Notes under the pieces: generated by a model
Told to the model about the DNA's origin: nothing
Database searches by the model: none
Seen by the model: the letters and a program-made list of their open reading frames with translations, nothing else
Position numbers and translations under genes: made by a program
Source: Panagrolaimus kolymaensis
Lineage: Eukaryota; Nematoda; Chromadorea; Rhabditida; Panagrolaimidae
NCBI GenBank assembly: GCA_028622995.1
Contig: JAJQJQ010000026.1
Location: 1,364,001 to 1,428,000 of the forward strand
Direction: 5' to 3'
DNA length: 64,000 nt
In this document: positions 49,100-59,513 of the stretch, piece after piece
How the letters are laid out: every line of letters starts with the position of its first letter
Position numbering within the stretch: position 1 is the first letter of the stretch

Positions 49100-50169
49100 T
49101 TAGATGAATTTCTGGATTTCATCATAAATGGCGAGTACGAGAGCACCACCAGTACCACGAATGACGTTGGATCCAGCACCTTTGAACATGGCGCGCGTGC
49201 CTTCATTTTTGACGATTTTAAGGGCGCAATCAAGAGTATTCTTGTACATGATATCTTTACGGCCAGATTGCATCATCATACGACGACGTACGGTATCCCA
49301 AGGATATGACATGATACCAGAAGTAATAGTGACAATTTGAGCAATACCCCAAGCGGCAAAGAAGTTAAGTCTTTGTTCACCTTTTTGGAATACAACTTTA
49401 GCGGTATCGAACATACCGAAGTATGCAGCGCGGTAAATGATGATACCTTGAACGGATACGAAGAAACCACTAAAATATTTTTTGTTATAAAAGCTAGTAT
49501 ATATATATTTTTTTGGTATACATACCGGTAAAGACCGACGGGGCCATCAGATTTAGCAATCTTAACCAAACAATCAGCAAGACCTTTGAATTCTCGAGAT
49601 GCACCTTTACCAACATCAGCAGCAAGACGGGTACGAGCAAAATCAAGAGGATATACAAAGCAAAGGGAGGTTGCACCAGCTGCACCACCGGAAGCTAAGT
49701 TACCAACGAAGAAACGCCAGAATTGCTTATGCTTATCAACACTAAAAACGCATATATTTGAATTTGTTTTTAATCGTATGAGTGTCAGTCTGTCTTACTT
49801 GTTTAAGAACATCTTTTTGTAAGTATCCTTGAAAGCAAAGTTCAAAGCTTGTGTGGGGAAGTAACGGATGACGTTAGCCATGTTACCACGCCAGAAAGCA
49901 GCAAATCCTTGTTCTTTTGGAATACGAACAAGAATATCGACGATACCCTTGTATCGCTTATCTTTAGCGATGGATAATGAAGCATCTTGAACCTAAAAAA
50001 ATAATTTATTTAATATTTCAAATATCCACAAAAAAAGTTTGTTTACCTGAAGCAAAAGCTTGACACGTTCGATGGGAGCTACAGCAGTTTTGGATACAGC
50101 AGCAGCGGTTCCACCAGATGCAAGATCAATTAAGAATTTTCTAGAATCGAAGGATTTTTTTTCTGCCAT
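49100..50169 (-). CDS. ant-1: Mitochondrial ADP/ATP carrier (adenine nucleotide translocase)
   Basis: Inner-membrane exchanger of cytosolic ADP for matrix ATP. Four exons. Starts [20 protein letters not shown] at 50169. Three mitochondrial-carrier repeats are visible, with signature motifs PIERVK, PLDFAR and PWDTVR, and the nucleotide-translocase-specific RRRMMM in the third repeat. Other conserved landmarks are [40 protein letters not shown] and the end IYDEIQKFI. Length, about 300 residues, is normal and no key residue is missing. The codons use more C-ending forms than neighbouring genes (the exon DNA is visibly GC-richer), as expected for a highly expressed gene. Nematodes carry several paralogs, so which ant-1.x this represents is unclear. 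Confidence 0.95.
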
Positions 50170-51308
50170 TTTTGAGTTTTTTCTACCCGGTCGGAACCAG
50201 TGGCGCTCAGCAAAAGTAAATCTTTTTGGCGCAGAAGCAATAAGGTTAGGCAGCAGGAAAGTAAGATCTTTGTTCGCAAGTGAGCCATTCTCCGCCCTTT
50301 TAGACTAAAACCTGCACATCAATTCATACTGTGTCCCTTCAGAGCAAAATAAAGGGCAAGGACAAGAGGCCGTGTGTAAAGAGAAAAAAAAGCATGCGTC
50401 ACAACAAAAAATGAAGAAGGAAAAAAAATGCATTGAAACTATTCGTAAAAAAGGATGAACGCTAATAGGATTTTTAAGTTTAAAAAATGAAAAAAGGTCA
50501 TTCATATTTATGCAAGCGTTGATCCACTATTTGAAAAAAAGTTTGGCGGGATTTTATTAACAACTAACTCCATTAAGAGCAAATCAAATCCAAGAGATGA
50601 TTAATCCTAAAAATGCATTTGTTTTTACAATTTTAAATTTTTTTCTATAAAAAGCCTGATTGTTTTTAACAATATCATATGCATTAAAAAAAAAGCATTT
50701 TAAACCAAATAATAAAACATATATCAATGCTACTGAATCTTTAATTTTCATATTCATGAAAGATAAAATTGCTTTTAAATTTTGGATTTATTGTAAAAAT
50801 TTTGATTGCATTGTATTCAAAATATCTGTGATTAAAATGTTTATTTCTTTTTCTACATTGTAAAACTGTTTTAATATTTATCTTTGCAATATTTAAAGAA
50901 GTAAAAATAAAAAACTTGAATCTTTATTGATTAACTTGTTCATGGATAAAAAAGTATTTGCACAACAATTCTTAGAAAAGATGAACAAACAAAAAATTTA
51001 CGATATGTAGCACTTCAGCATCTTTACACAGAATTCTAATCATTCAATCATTATCCTATTAAATAAAGTTACTCAACATGGTGAAATTATATTTTAATGA
51101 ATTTAGATATTAACAAATAATTCTGTTTAATTAAGTTTAGATATGTGTGAATTTTGGATTTTTAGGGTAATTTAAAGTTATCGTCATTTTAAGTTTTAAA
51201 AAAATCAATTAAATTTTTTTATTATTGCTTTTCGTTATTTTATTTTAATGCAAGGGGAAATCCATGGGAGGGCTTTCTTGCTTGCTTGTCCAGACATACA
51301 ACCAGACA
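50170..51308. other. Intergenic region between the carrier gene and the transposon
   Basis: Contains the carrier promoter and about 1 kb of A/T-rich DNA. No gene recognised. Confidence 0.55.
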
Positions 51309-51317
51309 GACGACGAT
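51309..51317. repeat. Target-site duplication, left copy (9 bp)
   Basis: GACGACGAT directly abuts the left end of the inverted-repeat element; the identical GACGACGAT is at 56689-56697 directly after its right end. Confidence 0.85.
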
Positions 51318-51498
51318 GGCTTTTGTGAAAGTTCGCGACGTCGCGAAGTCGCGATGTTTATTTTCGCTTCGAGACCATAAAAAAATTGTGCAAGTTCGCG
51401 ATATTTTCTTTTTTTAGCTTTTCAACTAATTTTTATTCAAATTTTATTTATATTTTTATTACAAATGTCACATATTTAAAGTAACAAATACTAAAAAA
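51318..51498 (+). repeat. Left terminal inverted repeat (181 bp)
   Basis: Begins GGCTTTTGTG. Contains the perfect 16-bp palindrome TTCGCGACGTCGCGAA at 51332-51347 and TCGCGA also at 51349 and 51396, so four TCGCGA hexamers occur in the first 84 bases. Repeated subterminal motifs of this kind are plausible transposase-binding sites. CpG-rich against an AT-rich genome. Confidence 0.9.
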
Positions 51499-52405
51499 TT
51501 TAAAAAGCGCATTGTAAAAATTTAAAAGGTTTATATAAGTACTTCTTAAACAAGAAAAGACTTATTAACTCTTGGAAATGGTTGACTATGGAAAGTGTTA
51601 ACTGCAGGGCGATGTAGTCGAATTGGTTGACAAAAAAATATAAAGTACATTAATGTTTGTAATAAATTAAAATCTTTATAACTGCCACTTAAAAAAGAAA
51701 AAACTCACTAGTTCTTGGAGATAGTTGCTGGAATAATGGCTTTGCTGGAAGTAAGGGTTGGAGCTTCTTTTGAAGTTCCGCAAGCATTTTTTCTACTTAC
51801 TACTATTAATTATTTTTTTTCAAATATAAAGCATGATTTCGATTGTTACCAAATTTACTTTTGTGTTGTTTTAAGCAATAATTATTTTTAATAAATGTCT
51901 GGCAATGTAGGTTTGACTTTCTTTTGCTAGTTAGCATCATTCCCAAATTCAAGATGTATTTGAATTAAATATTCTGGACTTGGCGGTGGTAAAACCCAAT
52001 CATCCATTAGTGATAAATCAATCAATGGTTTTTAATGAATTGGAAAGGATGTAATTAAACTTTCCAAAATTTCAACAGTTTCTTCACATTTGGAAGTTCA
52101 TTAGGTTCACCATCCCAACTACATTCAATCAATCATGTGGATGTAGTGGAAATTAAAGCTATGTTTCTGGACGTTTATTTTTCATTGCTGTTTGCCAAAG
52201 GATTTTATACCCATACTGGATGCATCGCGATTATGTGCCTTATTATTTCACCTTCGAAACACAATCATAATGGATTGAGCTTTATTTCAAAACGGCTATT
52301 TTTAGGATTTGATGCTTGCGTTTTTGGTGCTTTTAGTTTATGTTTATTTCATAGAAATTAGTAGCCAAATAAGTTATTCTAATATGCCTTAAAATCAAAA
52401 ATAAA

Positions 52406-53290
52406 TTAACGGAGTCCATTGTTATCCACAAAGCAAGCATTGAAAAATAAATATGACATGCCACAATAACAACAACAACTCTTTTCATTATTAAAATTTA
52501 TTTCAATGTCATTTATATCCTTTTTTGGATTTCCAAATTCATCAACCATTGTGATAGCATCAGAACAAAATTCACGTAAATATCGAAGTTCTCCGTAAAA
52601 AGAAGAACTTGGCAAAACTTTTATACTTCCAGGCATTTTATCATCTTTAGCTGCTTTTTTTATCTAATCTTTCTTGTAAGTCAGTGTAATTTGCAGATCT
52701 AATTTTATTTTGATTAAATCTCAAATAATTCAATCGGTCACTTTCGGTTTTTGCCCATGAATCACACATATGTTGAAAAAACAGTTTTCCTCCATTATGC
52801 AAAGGATTAAAGCCATTAGATTTTTCATCTCTGACATGATATTTATAAGCATGATATTCACGCTCAGTTAATTTTTTTGAATTTAAATCATCTTGATTTT
52901 TTCTTTTTCCATATTCAAAAAATTCTCTTGTTCCAGATGGGTAAAATAAAGGATAAACTAAAGGTTCAGTTCGACTATCACCATCTTTCAAAAATTCATT
53001 TTGGAATTCACCATCATTATTTCTTTTTAAAATAACAATATCTTCTTTTGGTATTTCACCATTTGGACCTGGTTTATAAACCATTGCAACTTCAGAAGCA
53101 ACAACTGCATCATAATTCCTTTTTGCATTAGCTTTATCTTCCCTCATAGCTTTATCAATCATTCCCATAAAATTTTCATCCAAATTCGCTTCCAAATTGG
53201 TAGGAGCATTCATTCTTTTTTTATTGCTTCATGACTGTCAAGAATATAAAGTTGATCGTCAAATGCATTGGCTTTGTTACTTGAATAAAA
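52406..53290 (-). pseudogene. Decayed Helitron-like replicase N-terminal domain
   Basis: Minus-strand pieces in order: DDQLYILDSHEAIKK (about 53260-53216), then, after a one-base frame change, the frame at 53213-52647 with MVYKPG, VYPLFYPSGTREFFEYG, LTEREYHAYKYHVRD, FNPLHNGGKLFFQHMCDSW and KTESDRLNYLRFNQNKIR, then 52636-52406 with VLPSSSFYGELRYLREFCSD and AITMVDEFGNP. This is the diagnostic order of the Helitron_like_N domain (YPLLFPYG, REYYAYR, GGRLFQQ..D...KIE..RL.F.R.NQ..LR, LPSSF.GSPRYM). The usual FITFTCNP-type segment after AI...FG.P is lost. No HUH motif or Pif1-type helicase follows, so it is a truncated, frameshifted remnant. Confidence 0.75.
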
Positions 53291-54170
53291 AATTCGATTC
53301 ATTATGTGCAAAACTCTTCCTTGATGTATTAATGCTAGTATGTATGGTAACATGTTTTGGATGCATCTGTGCAAACAATGGCTCGTGTTATAATTACGAA
53401 TATTAGTATGTAAGTTTTAAACTAAGCTTTTATCTATTATACTAGCTTCTTCATAAACATTTATAAATCTTTGGGATAATCATCAACTGATGAATCAAGA
53501 ATTCTTTTACATAGTCGACAACATAAATTACAGATTCCATCTGGTTGCCGTTTTTCTTGTTTAAAATATTCGGCTTTACTAATGAATACAAATTTAATCC
53601 TTTCTCGTAATAAATAAGATTAACATTTTTTAAAACAAGCTCCAGCTCTTTTCACAATATGTTTTATAATTTAAGGCACACATCGCCTTTTATATTTAAC
53701 TTTATCCAAAGCTTGTTAGGGTTCAATTTTTGTAATTTCTTTAAGTCTGCTATGCGCTATCCCATCTTTCACGTTTTTCTCCATTTGTTTCATTTTCACG
53801 ACGAAGCCGCATCATCACAGCATTTTGATGTTTAAGATTATTTTTTGTTCTTTAAAATAAACTTTGTTTCGTGAGCTTAAACAATTCATTACTTCTATTA
53901 TTATTTTCAGGTGCTAATAATAATCGTTTTTCCTTGCTACTTCTCGGTTTCATAGCATTTCATTCAATTTTACCGCTGCATTCATTTTTGATTAGTTGCA
54001 ATCATTTTTTTATTTCAAATTATCTGTCATACTACTGATTTTTTTTATAAGCATAAGACTTCCAAGTTTCTACAGAGTCTTTTTTATATCGACCCTCTTT
54101 TTCAAAATCTTTATTATCAATATCCATTGGTTTATTTTCAGCATCAGTTGCAATGGTTTGAGTATTTTGC
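53291..54170 (-). pseudogene. Decayed coding remains within the transposon
   Basis: Short minus-strand pieces such as FKQEKRQPDGICNLCCRLC and KRILDSSVDDYPKDL near 53560-53460, and MKQMEKNVKDGIAH near 53795, are interrupted by stops. The Cys-x2-C-C-x2-C cluster suggests a former zinc-binding segment upstream of the Helitron-like domain. Not attributable to a specific family. Confidence 0.4.
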
Positions 54171-54469
54171 TAATTTAAGTCTTGTTCAGTTTTAATCATT
54201 TCTGATGTTACAATTATGTTATGTTCATGGCGCTTTCTTTTATTAGTTTTTCTAACTGACGTTGCATTGGCAGTATTGAGGTTTATATTAAAATCTTCAA
54301 TAACGAAACTTTCTTTGATATCGTCAGGACGAATTATAATCGTAGAAATATAATAATTATAAATATTTCCTTCCCATGTAACAATTTCTAAATCTTCGAT
54401 ATTGAAACTTTTTTCATTAAAAATTTTTTCTGTGATGATACAAATTAATTGTCGACAATTACCAATCAT
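54170..54469 (-). CDS. Hypothetical 99-residue frame inside the transposon
   Basis: MIGNCRQLICIITEKIF onward, with acidic body and a basic KTNKRKRHEHN end. It could be an exon or remnant of the element's protein(s). No recognised domain; it ends within the element. Confidence 0.25.
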   Translation of the reverse strand: MIGNCRQLICIITEKIFNEKSFNIEDLEIVTWEGNIYNYYISTIIIRPDDIKESFVIEDFNINLNTANATSVRKTNKRKRHEHNIIVTSEMIKTEQDLN

Positions 54470-54599
54470 TTTGTTTTTTAAATGAGCTATATGGTGCCTT
54501 CACCTGTTAATAAACGACAAAGAAATAATAACTTTTCAGATTAAGGATTAAGAAGATTTGAGAGTATGTACAATAGTACTTACATATTTTTGCACTTTT

Positions 54600-55406
54600 T
54601 GTTAAAATGGCTAAAACCAAGTGTTGCTGACTTATGTTTACGGGAATAATAGATTTTTCTTAAGTTTCACTGTATTAATTAGTAATCATGGAGCTTCATT
54701 TCTCACTGGACCTTATTCTAAATCTTTAGCTCCACCATTCGAAGGATCTCAATTCTGTGAAATGAAATCCCAAACAAATTCCGCTTACTAAGAGTCTATC
54801 ATCATGGCCATCGATAACATCTCTGTTCATAATAATATCAATTGTTTCATCATTAATCTATTGATTATTTTTTACTTTGCTAATTGCATATAATGTCATT
54901 GGTACTTTATCTTGCTCAACTCTAATTTCAGCAATCACATTATCATCGCAGTTTTTATTTTTTTAATTTGTATTAAATATATCTAAATACTCTATTGAAT
55001 CTACAAAATCACTTGAGTGTTGATCGATTTATGGCCAATCATTTAAGATTCCATCAAAAGCGAGGAGAATTACTTGAACTCAAGCTCTTTATTTAAGTGC
55101 ATGGAATGCCACAAAAAACCTATTTTCACCGTTAAAACATATTTCTTCTGCCATGCGACAAATGTGAACTTCATATCCATTAAGCTGTAAATTTACAGTA
55201 TCATATTTGTGTTCATATTCGAAACGCATATTCACATAAGCTTCAACAATCATTTTTAAGTGTTCATAAACTGGCGCAAAATTCCAATGCAAGCTATCAT
55301 AAACTTTTATAGTAACAAGTTTTAAAAGTATTAAATACCAATATCTCTTTTCGCATACTGGAACCATAACTATTTGAAAGTCGAGCTTGAAAACTCTTAA
55401 AGACAA
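54600..55406 (-). pseudogene. Degenerate Ulp1/C48-like cysteine peptidase pieces
   Basis: Minus strand 55406-55089 contains IKVYDSLHWNFAPVYEHL and NLQLNGYEVHICRMAEEI, resembling the YDSL and Q-x-NGYDCG-x-F segments of Ulp1 (C48) peptidases. The catalytic Cys position (DCG) reads EVH, so activity would be lost. A second stretch, 54890-54590, gives INDETIDIIMNRDVIDG and SIIPVNISQQHLVLAIL, resembling the WLND and VPVN..HW.L segments, but it lies downstream and is interrupted by stops. C48 peptidases are common passengers of DNA transposons including MULEs. The assignment rests on short motifs and is tentative. Confidence 0.4.
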
Positions 55407-55754
55407 AAATGGATTAAATTAAGGCTAAGTTAATAAGAAAGCACAATAAAATTGTGGCAAAACATTGGCTTTTCTGATGCCTTTCATTGATACATGTTCT
55501 GCATAAGCATTTTTTTTATTCCTTTCATTCTCCTTGAAAAGAGCTACCTTTAATTGGTAAAAAGAAAAAAATAATGAGTGAATGGAAAGTAAGTAAAAAC
55601 TATTCCACATTGGTCGTATTGTTTGCACCAACAAAATAATATTATTAGCCACACTTAAATTTTTCAAGAGAAAAAATTGGTTTAAAATCATTATTTTTTT
55701 TGGTTTGGAAAAAAGGATCTGACGAAAAGAGTAAAAAAGCGCAATATTTTTTTT

Positions 55755-56470
55755 TTGACGTCTCAGTTCAAAAAAGCTCATTCAAAGACAAATTTGTCTT
55801 GTAAAAAAAAATTAAAGTTCAAGAGACAGTGTAAGTCGGCGAAAAGGAAAAAGAAAAGGCGCCATGTGATTTCAATAAATTGTCCCTTTCTCTTCCTTGG
55901 GAAGCAATCATTAATAAGTAAACCAGAATTGAGCTTTGAAACCATTGTCGAAAAAGAAAGTTTTTCGATTTCAGTAAGTCATTAATTTTCTAAAAACCAA
56001 GTTATAAATTTTATTTTAGAATCACTACGAAATCCCGGGTGATCAAAATCATGGTTCACAATTAGATGGTGCAAGTGAAGATTATGCAAACCAAAACCAA
56101 GGTTATTATCACTGATTTTAAGCGTAAACTAATGTTGACAACTTGAGCTTTTTTATCTACTTCTTTTTAAAAATTGTTATATCAATAAAGGGTAGAACAA
56201 ACGATAATCAAAAATTTCCTAACAAATAAGTCAAATGCGTCTTTTACCTGAGCAAGTTCAAATTTTTCTTGAAGCAGCTCGTGAAGATAAACCATAAGCA
56301 ACTTAAATTATTGAAATTTAAGTTCCCCAATTGGATGTTATAAATAGATTTGCTGAAGTACTTGCATATTTATCAGTACAAGAAGCTCATTATACTCCTC
56401 CTAAAGATGAAATTTTTCTTGATGAACTCGCAGAAGCTCTTACACCAAAGGCATATTCAATGTTTTGTAT
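55755..56470 (+). pseudogene. Plus-strand spliced-looking fragment in the transposon
   Basis: An open piece ending ETIVEKESFSIS meets a GTAAGT donor at about 55974. The next piece begins after TATTTTAG at about 56019 (NHYEIPGDQNHG, SEDYANQNQ). Farther on come MRLLPEQVQIFLEAAREDK (56232) and DVINRFAEVLAYLSVQEA with DEIFLDELAEALTPKAY (56335-56458), separated by stops. These look like remains of a captured or element-encoded gene. Family unknown. Confidence 0.35.
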
Positions 56471-56507
56471 TTTCATTGTCATTTAATTATAATCATGTCT
56501 TTTAACT

Positions 56508-56688
56508 TTTTTTAGTATTTGTTACTTTAAATATGTGACATTTGTAATAAAAATATAAATAAAATTTGAATAAAAATTAGTTGAAAAGCTAAAAAAAGAA
56601 AATATCGCGAACTTGCACAATTTTTTTATGGTCTCGAAGCGAAAATAAACATCGCGACTTCGCGACGTCGCGAACTTTCACAAAAGCC
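56508..56688 (-). repeat. Right terminal inverted repeat (181 bp)
   Basis: Reverse complement of 51318-51498, with the same homopolymer lengths at both A7/T7 runs that I compared. Carries the mirror palindrome TTCGCGACGTCGCGAA at 56659-56674. Confidence 0.9.
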
Positions 56689-56697
56689 GACGACGAT
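56689..56697. repeat. Target-site duplication, right copy (9 bp)
   Basis: GACGACGAT, identical to 51309-51317. It sits at the start of a longer GAC/GAT run (GACGACGATGATGATGA). Confidence 0.85.
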
Positions 56698-57171
56698 GAT
56701 GATGAATATATTTTCGTTATAAGAGTTGAATTGGGTCGCGCTTCCTATTTCATTCTAAGGATTTTTTTACTTTGGACTTTTTTAATTTTGAAACCTCTCT
56801 TCACCTATTCTCATCCTTCTAAGGATTAAAAATATTTTATTTTCGGTTTTTAGTATATTAGAAACTTGTAGTTTAAGTTTTGGTTGGAATATTTGTTTAA
56901 TTTTAGTTCTAATCTATTATGAGGTTTACTTGAAATAATTTTTTATCCTATAAATTTTTTTTTCATAAGCCTCATTTGTTTCGTCAAAAAGAAAATAAAA
57001 ATAACTTGATTGCTTTGAATTCAATTTTTTTTAAATTATTCCCTAAAATTGACTTTATTTTTTGAATTTGTTTGAAAACATTTCGAAATACTAAACTAAT
57101 TCTAATAAAATCTCGCGCACATTATTTCGTTAACCACATTTTTCTCTTTGACTTTTTATTATGATTATATA

Positions 57172-57180
57172 TTTTTCTAG
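57172..57180 (+). promoter_or_regulatory. Candidate spliced-leader acceptor for ABCF2
   Basis: TTTTTCTAG ends at 57180, 18 bases before the ATG at 57199. Confidence 0.45.
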
Positions 57181-57198
57181 GTAACAAAAATAAAAACA

Positions 57199-59260
57199 AT
57201 GCCTTCTGATGCCAAACAAAAACGAGCTGCAGCTAAGAAGGCTGCAGTTAAAGGTTCAAGAAAACCAATGGAGAATGGCGGAACTAAAACTCCAGATACC
57301 AATGGTACAACAATAGACATCAATGCGGAAATTGATGCCGCAGCTGCGCTTCTTCAAAATATTGAAATAGAAAATGCACATGCTCGTTCAGTTGCAGCTG
57401 TGTTAGCATCTCAACCAAAATCAAGAGATTTAAAGGTCGAACAATTAACGGTCACTTTCCATGGACGAGAAATTGTCACAGATACTACATTGGAAATTAA
57501 TCAAGGGCGTCGCTATGGTTTGATCGGGTTAAATGGTTCTGGTAAATCAACTTTATTGCAAGCCCTTTACCATCGAGAAATGCCAGTACCCGATCATTTT
57601 GATATGTATTTGGTTTCTCGAGAAATGGCTGCATCAGAAATGTCTGCTTTAAAAGCCGTTTATGATGTTGATGTAGAGAAGAAGCAACTTGAAGCTCGAG
57701 CTGAAGAATTGGCTTCATGCGAAGATGAAGGTATGTAATTCGAATTATTTTATATTTTTACTCTTCTAAAACTTAATAATTTTAGATAGTCAAAACCAAC
57801 TTCTTGATATCTATGATCGTTTGGATGAAATGGAAGCAGATAAAGCTGAAGTAAAAGCTGCAGCAATATTATGTGGTTTAGGATTTTCAAATTCAATGAT
57901 GCTAAAAAAATGCAAAGATTTTTCTGGTGGTTGGCGAATGAGAATTGCTCTCGCTCGAGCATTATATCTTAAACCCACCATTCTTCTCCTCGATGAACCT
58001 ACAAATCATTTGGATTTGGATGCCTGCGTATGGCTTGAAACTGAGCTGGCTCAATATAAACGATGTTTATTAATTGTTTCACATTCTCAAGATTTTATGA
58101 ATAATGTTTGTACCAATGTCATTCATCTCTTTCAAAAGAAGCTTGTTTATTATACCGTTAGTTTTTGTAAATTTTGTGAATTTTTATTTTAAAGTTTTAA
58201 TTTTAGGGTAATTATGATACATTTATTAGAACCAAAGCTGAATTGTTGGAAAATCAAGCCAAGCGATATAAATGGGAACAAGATCAGTTGAATAACATGA
58301 AGGTAAATTTAGAGTATATCTTTATGGACTTTTATAAAAAAAATATTTATAGGAGTACATTGCTCGCTTCGGTCATGGTTCTGCTAAACTTGCTAGACAA
58401 GCACAAAGTAAAGAAAAAACTATGGCAAAAATGGTTGCTGGTGGTTTGACTGAAAGAGTTCAAACTGACATGGTTAAACAATTTTACTTTTTTGAAGCTT
58501 CCCATGTCCCTCCTCCAGTTATTATGATTCAACATGTTTCATTTAAGTATAGTGAAACAGGAGCTTATATTTATAAAGATCTCGATTTTGGTATCGATCT
58601 TGATACTCGTGTGGCTTTAGTCGGACCTAATGGTGCTGGTAAATCAACTTTACTTAAGCTTTTGGCAGCTGATTGTCAACCCACTGATGGCATGATTCGT
58701 CGTCATTCTCATTGTAAAATTGGCCGATATCATCAACATCTTCATGAAGAATTGCCCCTTGAACTTTCGGGTCTTGAATTCATGATGAAATCTTATCCTG
58801 ATGTTAAAGAAGTTGAAGAAATGCGTAAAATTATTGGACGTTATGGTTTAACTGGTCGAGAACAAGTAAGATAGATTAATACAACTTTTTGCATTTCAAA
58901 TTTATTTTTAATTTTAAGGTTTGCCCCATGAAACAATTATCCGATGGACAACGTTGTCGGGTATCTTTTGCATGGCTTGCATGGCAACAACCTAATTTGT
59001 TATTACTTGACGAACCTACAAATCATTTGGATATGGAAAGCATAGATGCTTTAGCTGAAGCCATTAATAATTTCAGTGGAGGATTAATCCTTGTTTCTCA
59101 CGATTTCCGTCTTGTTCAACAAGTTACAGAAGAAATTTGGATTTGTGATAATCAAAAAATTACTAAATGGGAAGGTGATATCTTTTCATATAAAGAAATG
59201 TTGCGAAGAAAAATTGAAAGAAATGTTCAAAGAAATGTCCAAAAAATTGTTGAACGTTAA
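57199..59260 (+). CDS. abcf-2: ABC-F family ATPase, ABCF2
   Basis: Soluble twin-ATPase protein without membrane domains; ABC-F proteins act on ribosomes and translation. Five exons. The Lys/Ala-rich N-terminus [16 protein letters not shown] is typical of ABCF2. Cassette 1 has Walker [12 protein letters not shown], signature [15 protein letters not shown], and Walker [21 protein letters not shown], with H-loop IVSHSQDF. The linker ([20 protein letters not shown]) is the charged arm that separates the cassettes. Cassette 2 has Walker [15 protein letters not shown], signature [16 protein letters not shown], Walker [20 protein letters not shown] and LVSHDFRLV. All catalytic motifs are intact. The protein ends [12 protein letters not shown], slightly shortened or altered relative to usual ABCF2 tails. 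It begins about 500 bp from the transposon's right end. Confidence 0.95.
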
Positions 59261-59513
59261 TTTTAATTATTATTTTTCGAATGTTTCCTATCTGTTTTTC
59301 TTTGGTTTTTTTGGTATCTGAAGCTAATATTGTTGTCATCTTTTCTTTTATCATTTTTTTTCTTCCTTTCTTTCATGTTTTTTGTTGGTGGACGAACTTT
59401 TGTTTTCGTGATCACCGTTGTTGTTTGTCGTTGATTGCATTGATCAAATAAATAATGATGGAAAAATTTTTTTATTTTGGAATGTTTTTAAAATTTGAAT
59501 TTAAAAAATATTA

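Larger units (their letters stand above)
51318..56688. mobile_element. 5.37-kb DNA transposon with 181-bp TIRs, Mutator-like ends
   Basis: The two ends are inverted copies (51318-51498 and 56508-56688) that match base for base by eye. Each starts GGCTTTTGTGAAAG and is flanked by the 9-bp duplication GACGACGAT. Long TIRs plus a 9-bp duplication are characteristic of Mutator-like elements (established knowledge); I did not find a MULE transposase. The interior carries minus-strand remains of a Helitron-type replicase N-domain and an Ulp1/C48-like peptidase, plus a plus-strand spliced-looking fragment. Reading frames are interrupted, so this copy is probably non-autonomous. Confidence 0.85.

Noticed and set aside
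51318..56688. Calling the element a canonical Helitron
   Set aside because: It has long inverted ends and a 9-bp target duplication, which Helitrons lack, and neither an HUH motif nor a Pif1-type helicase was found.
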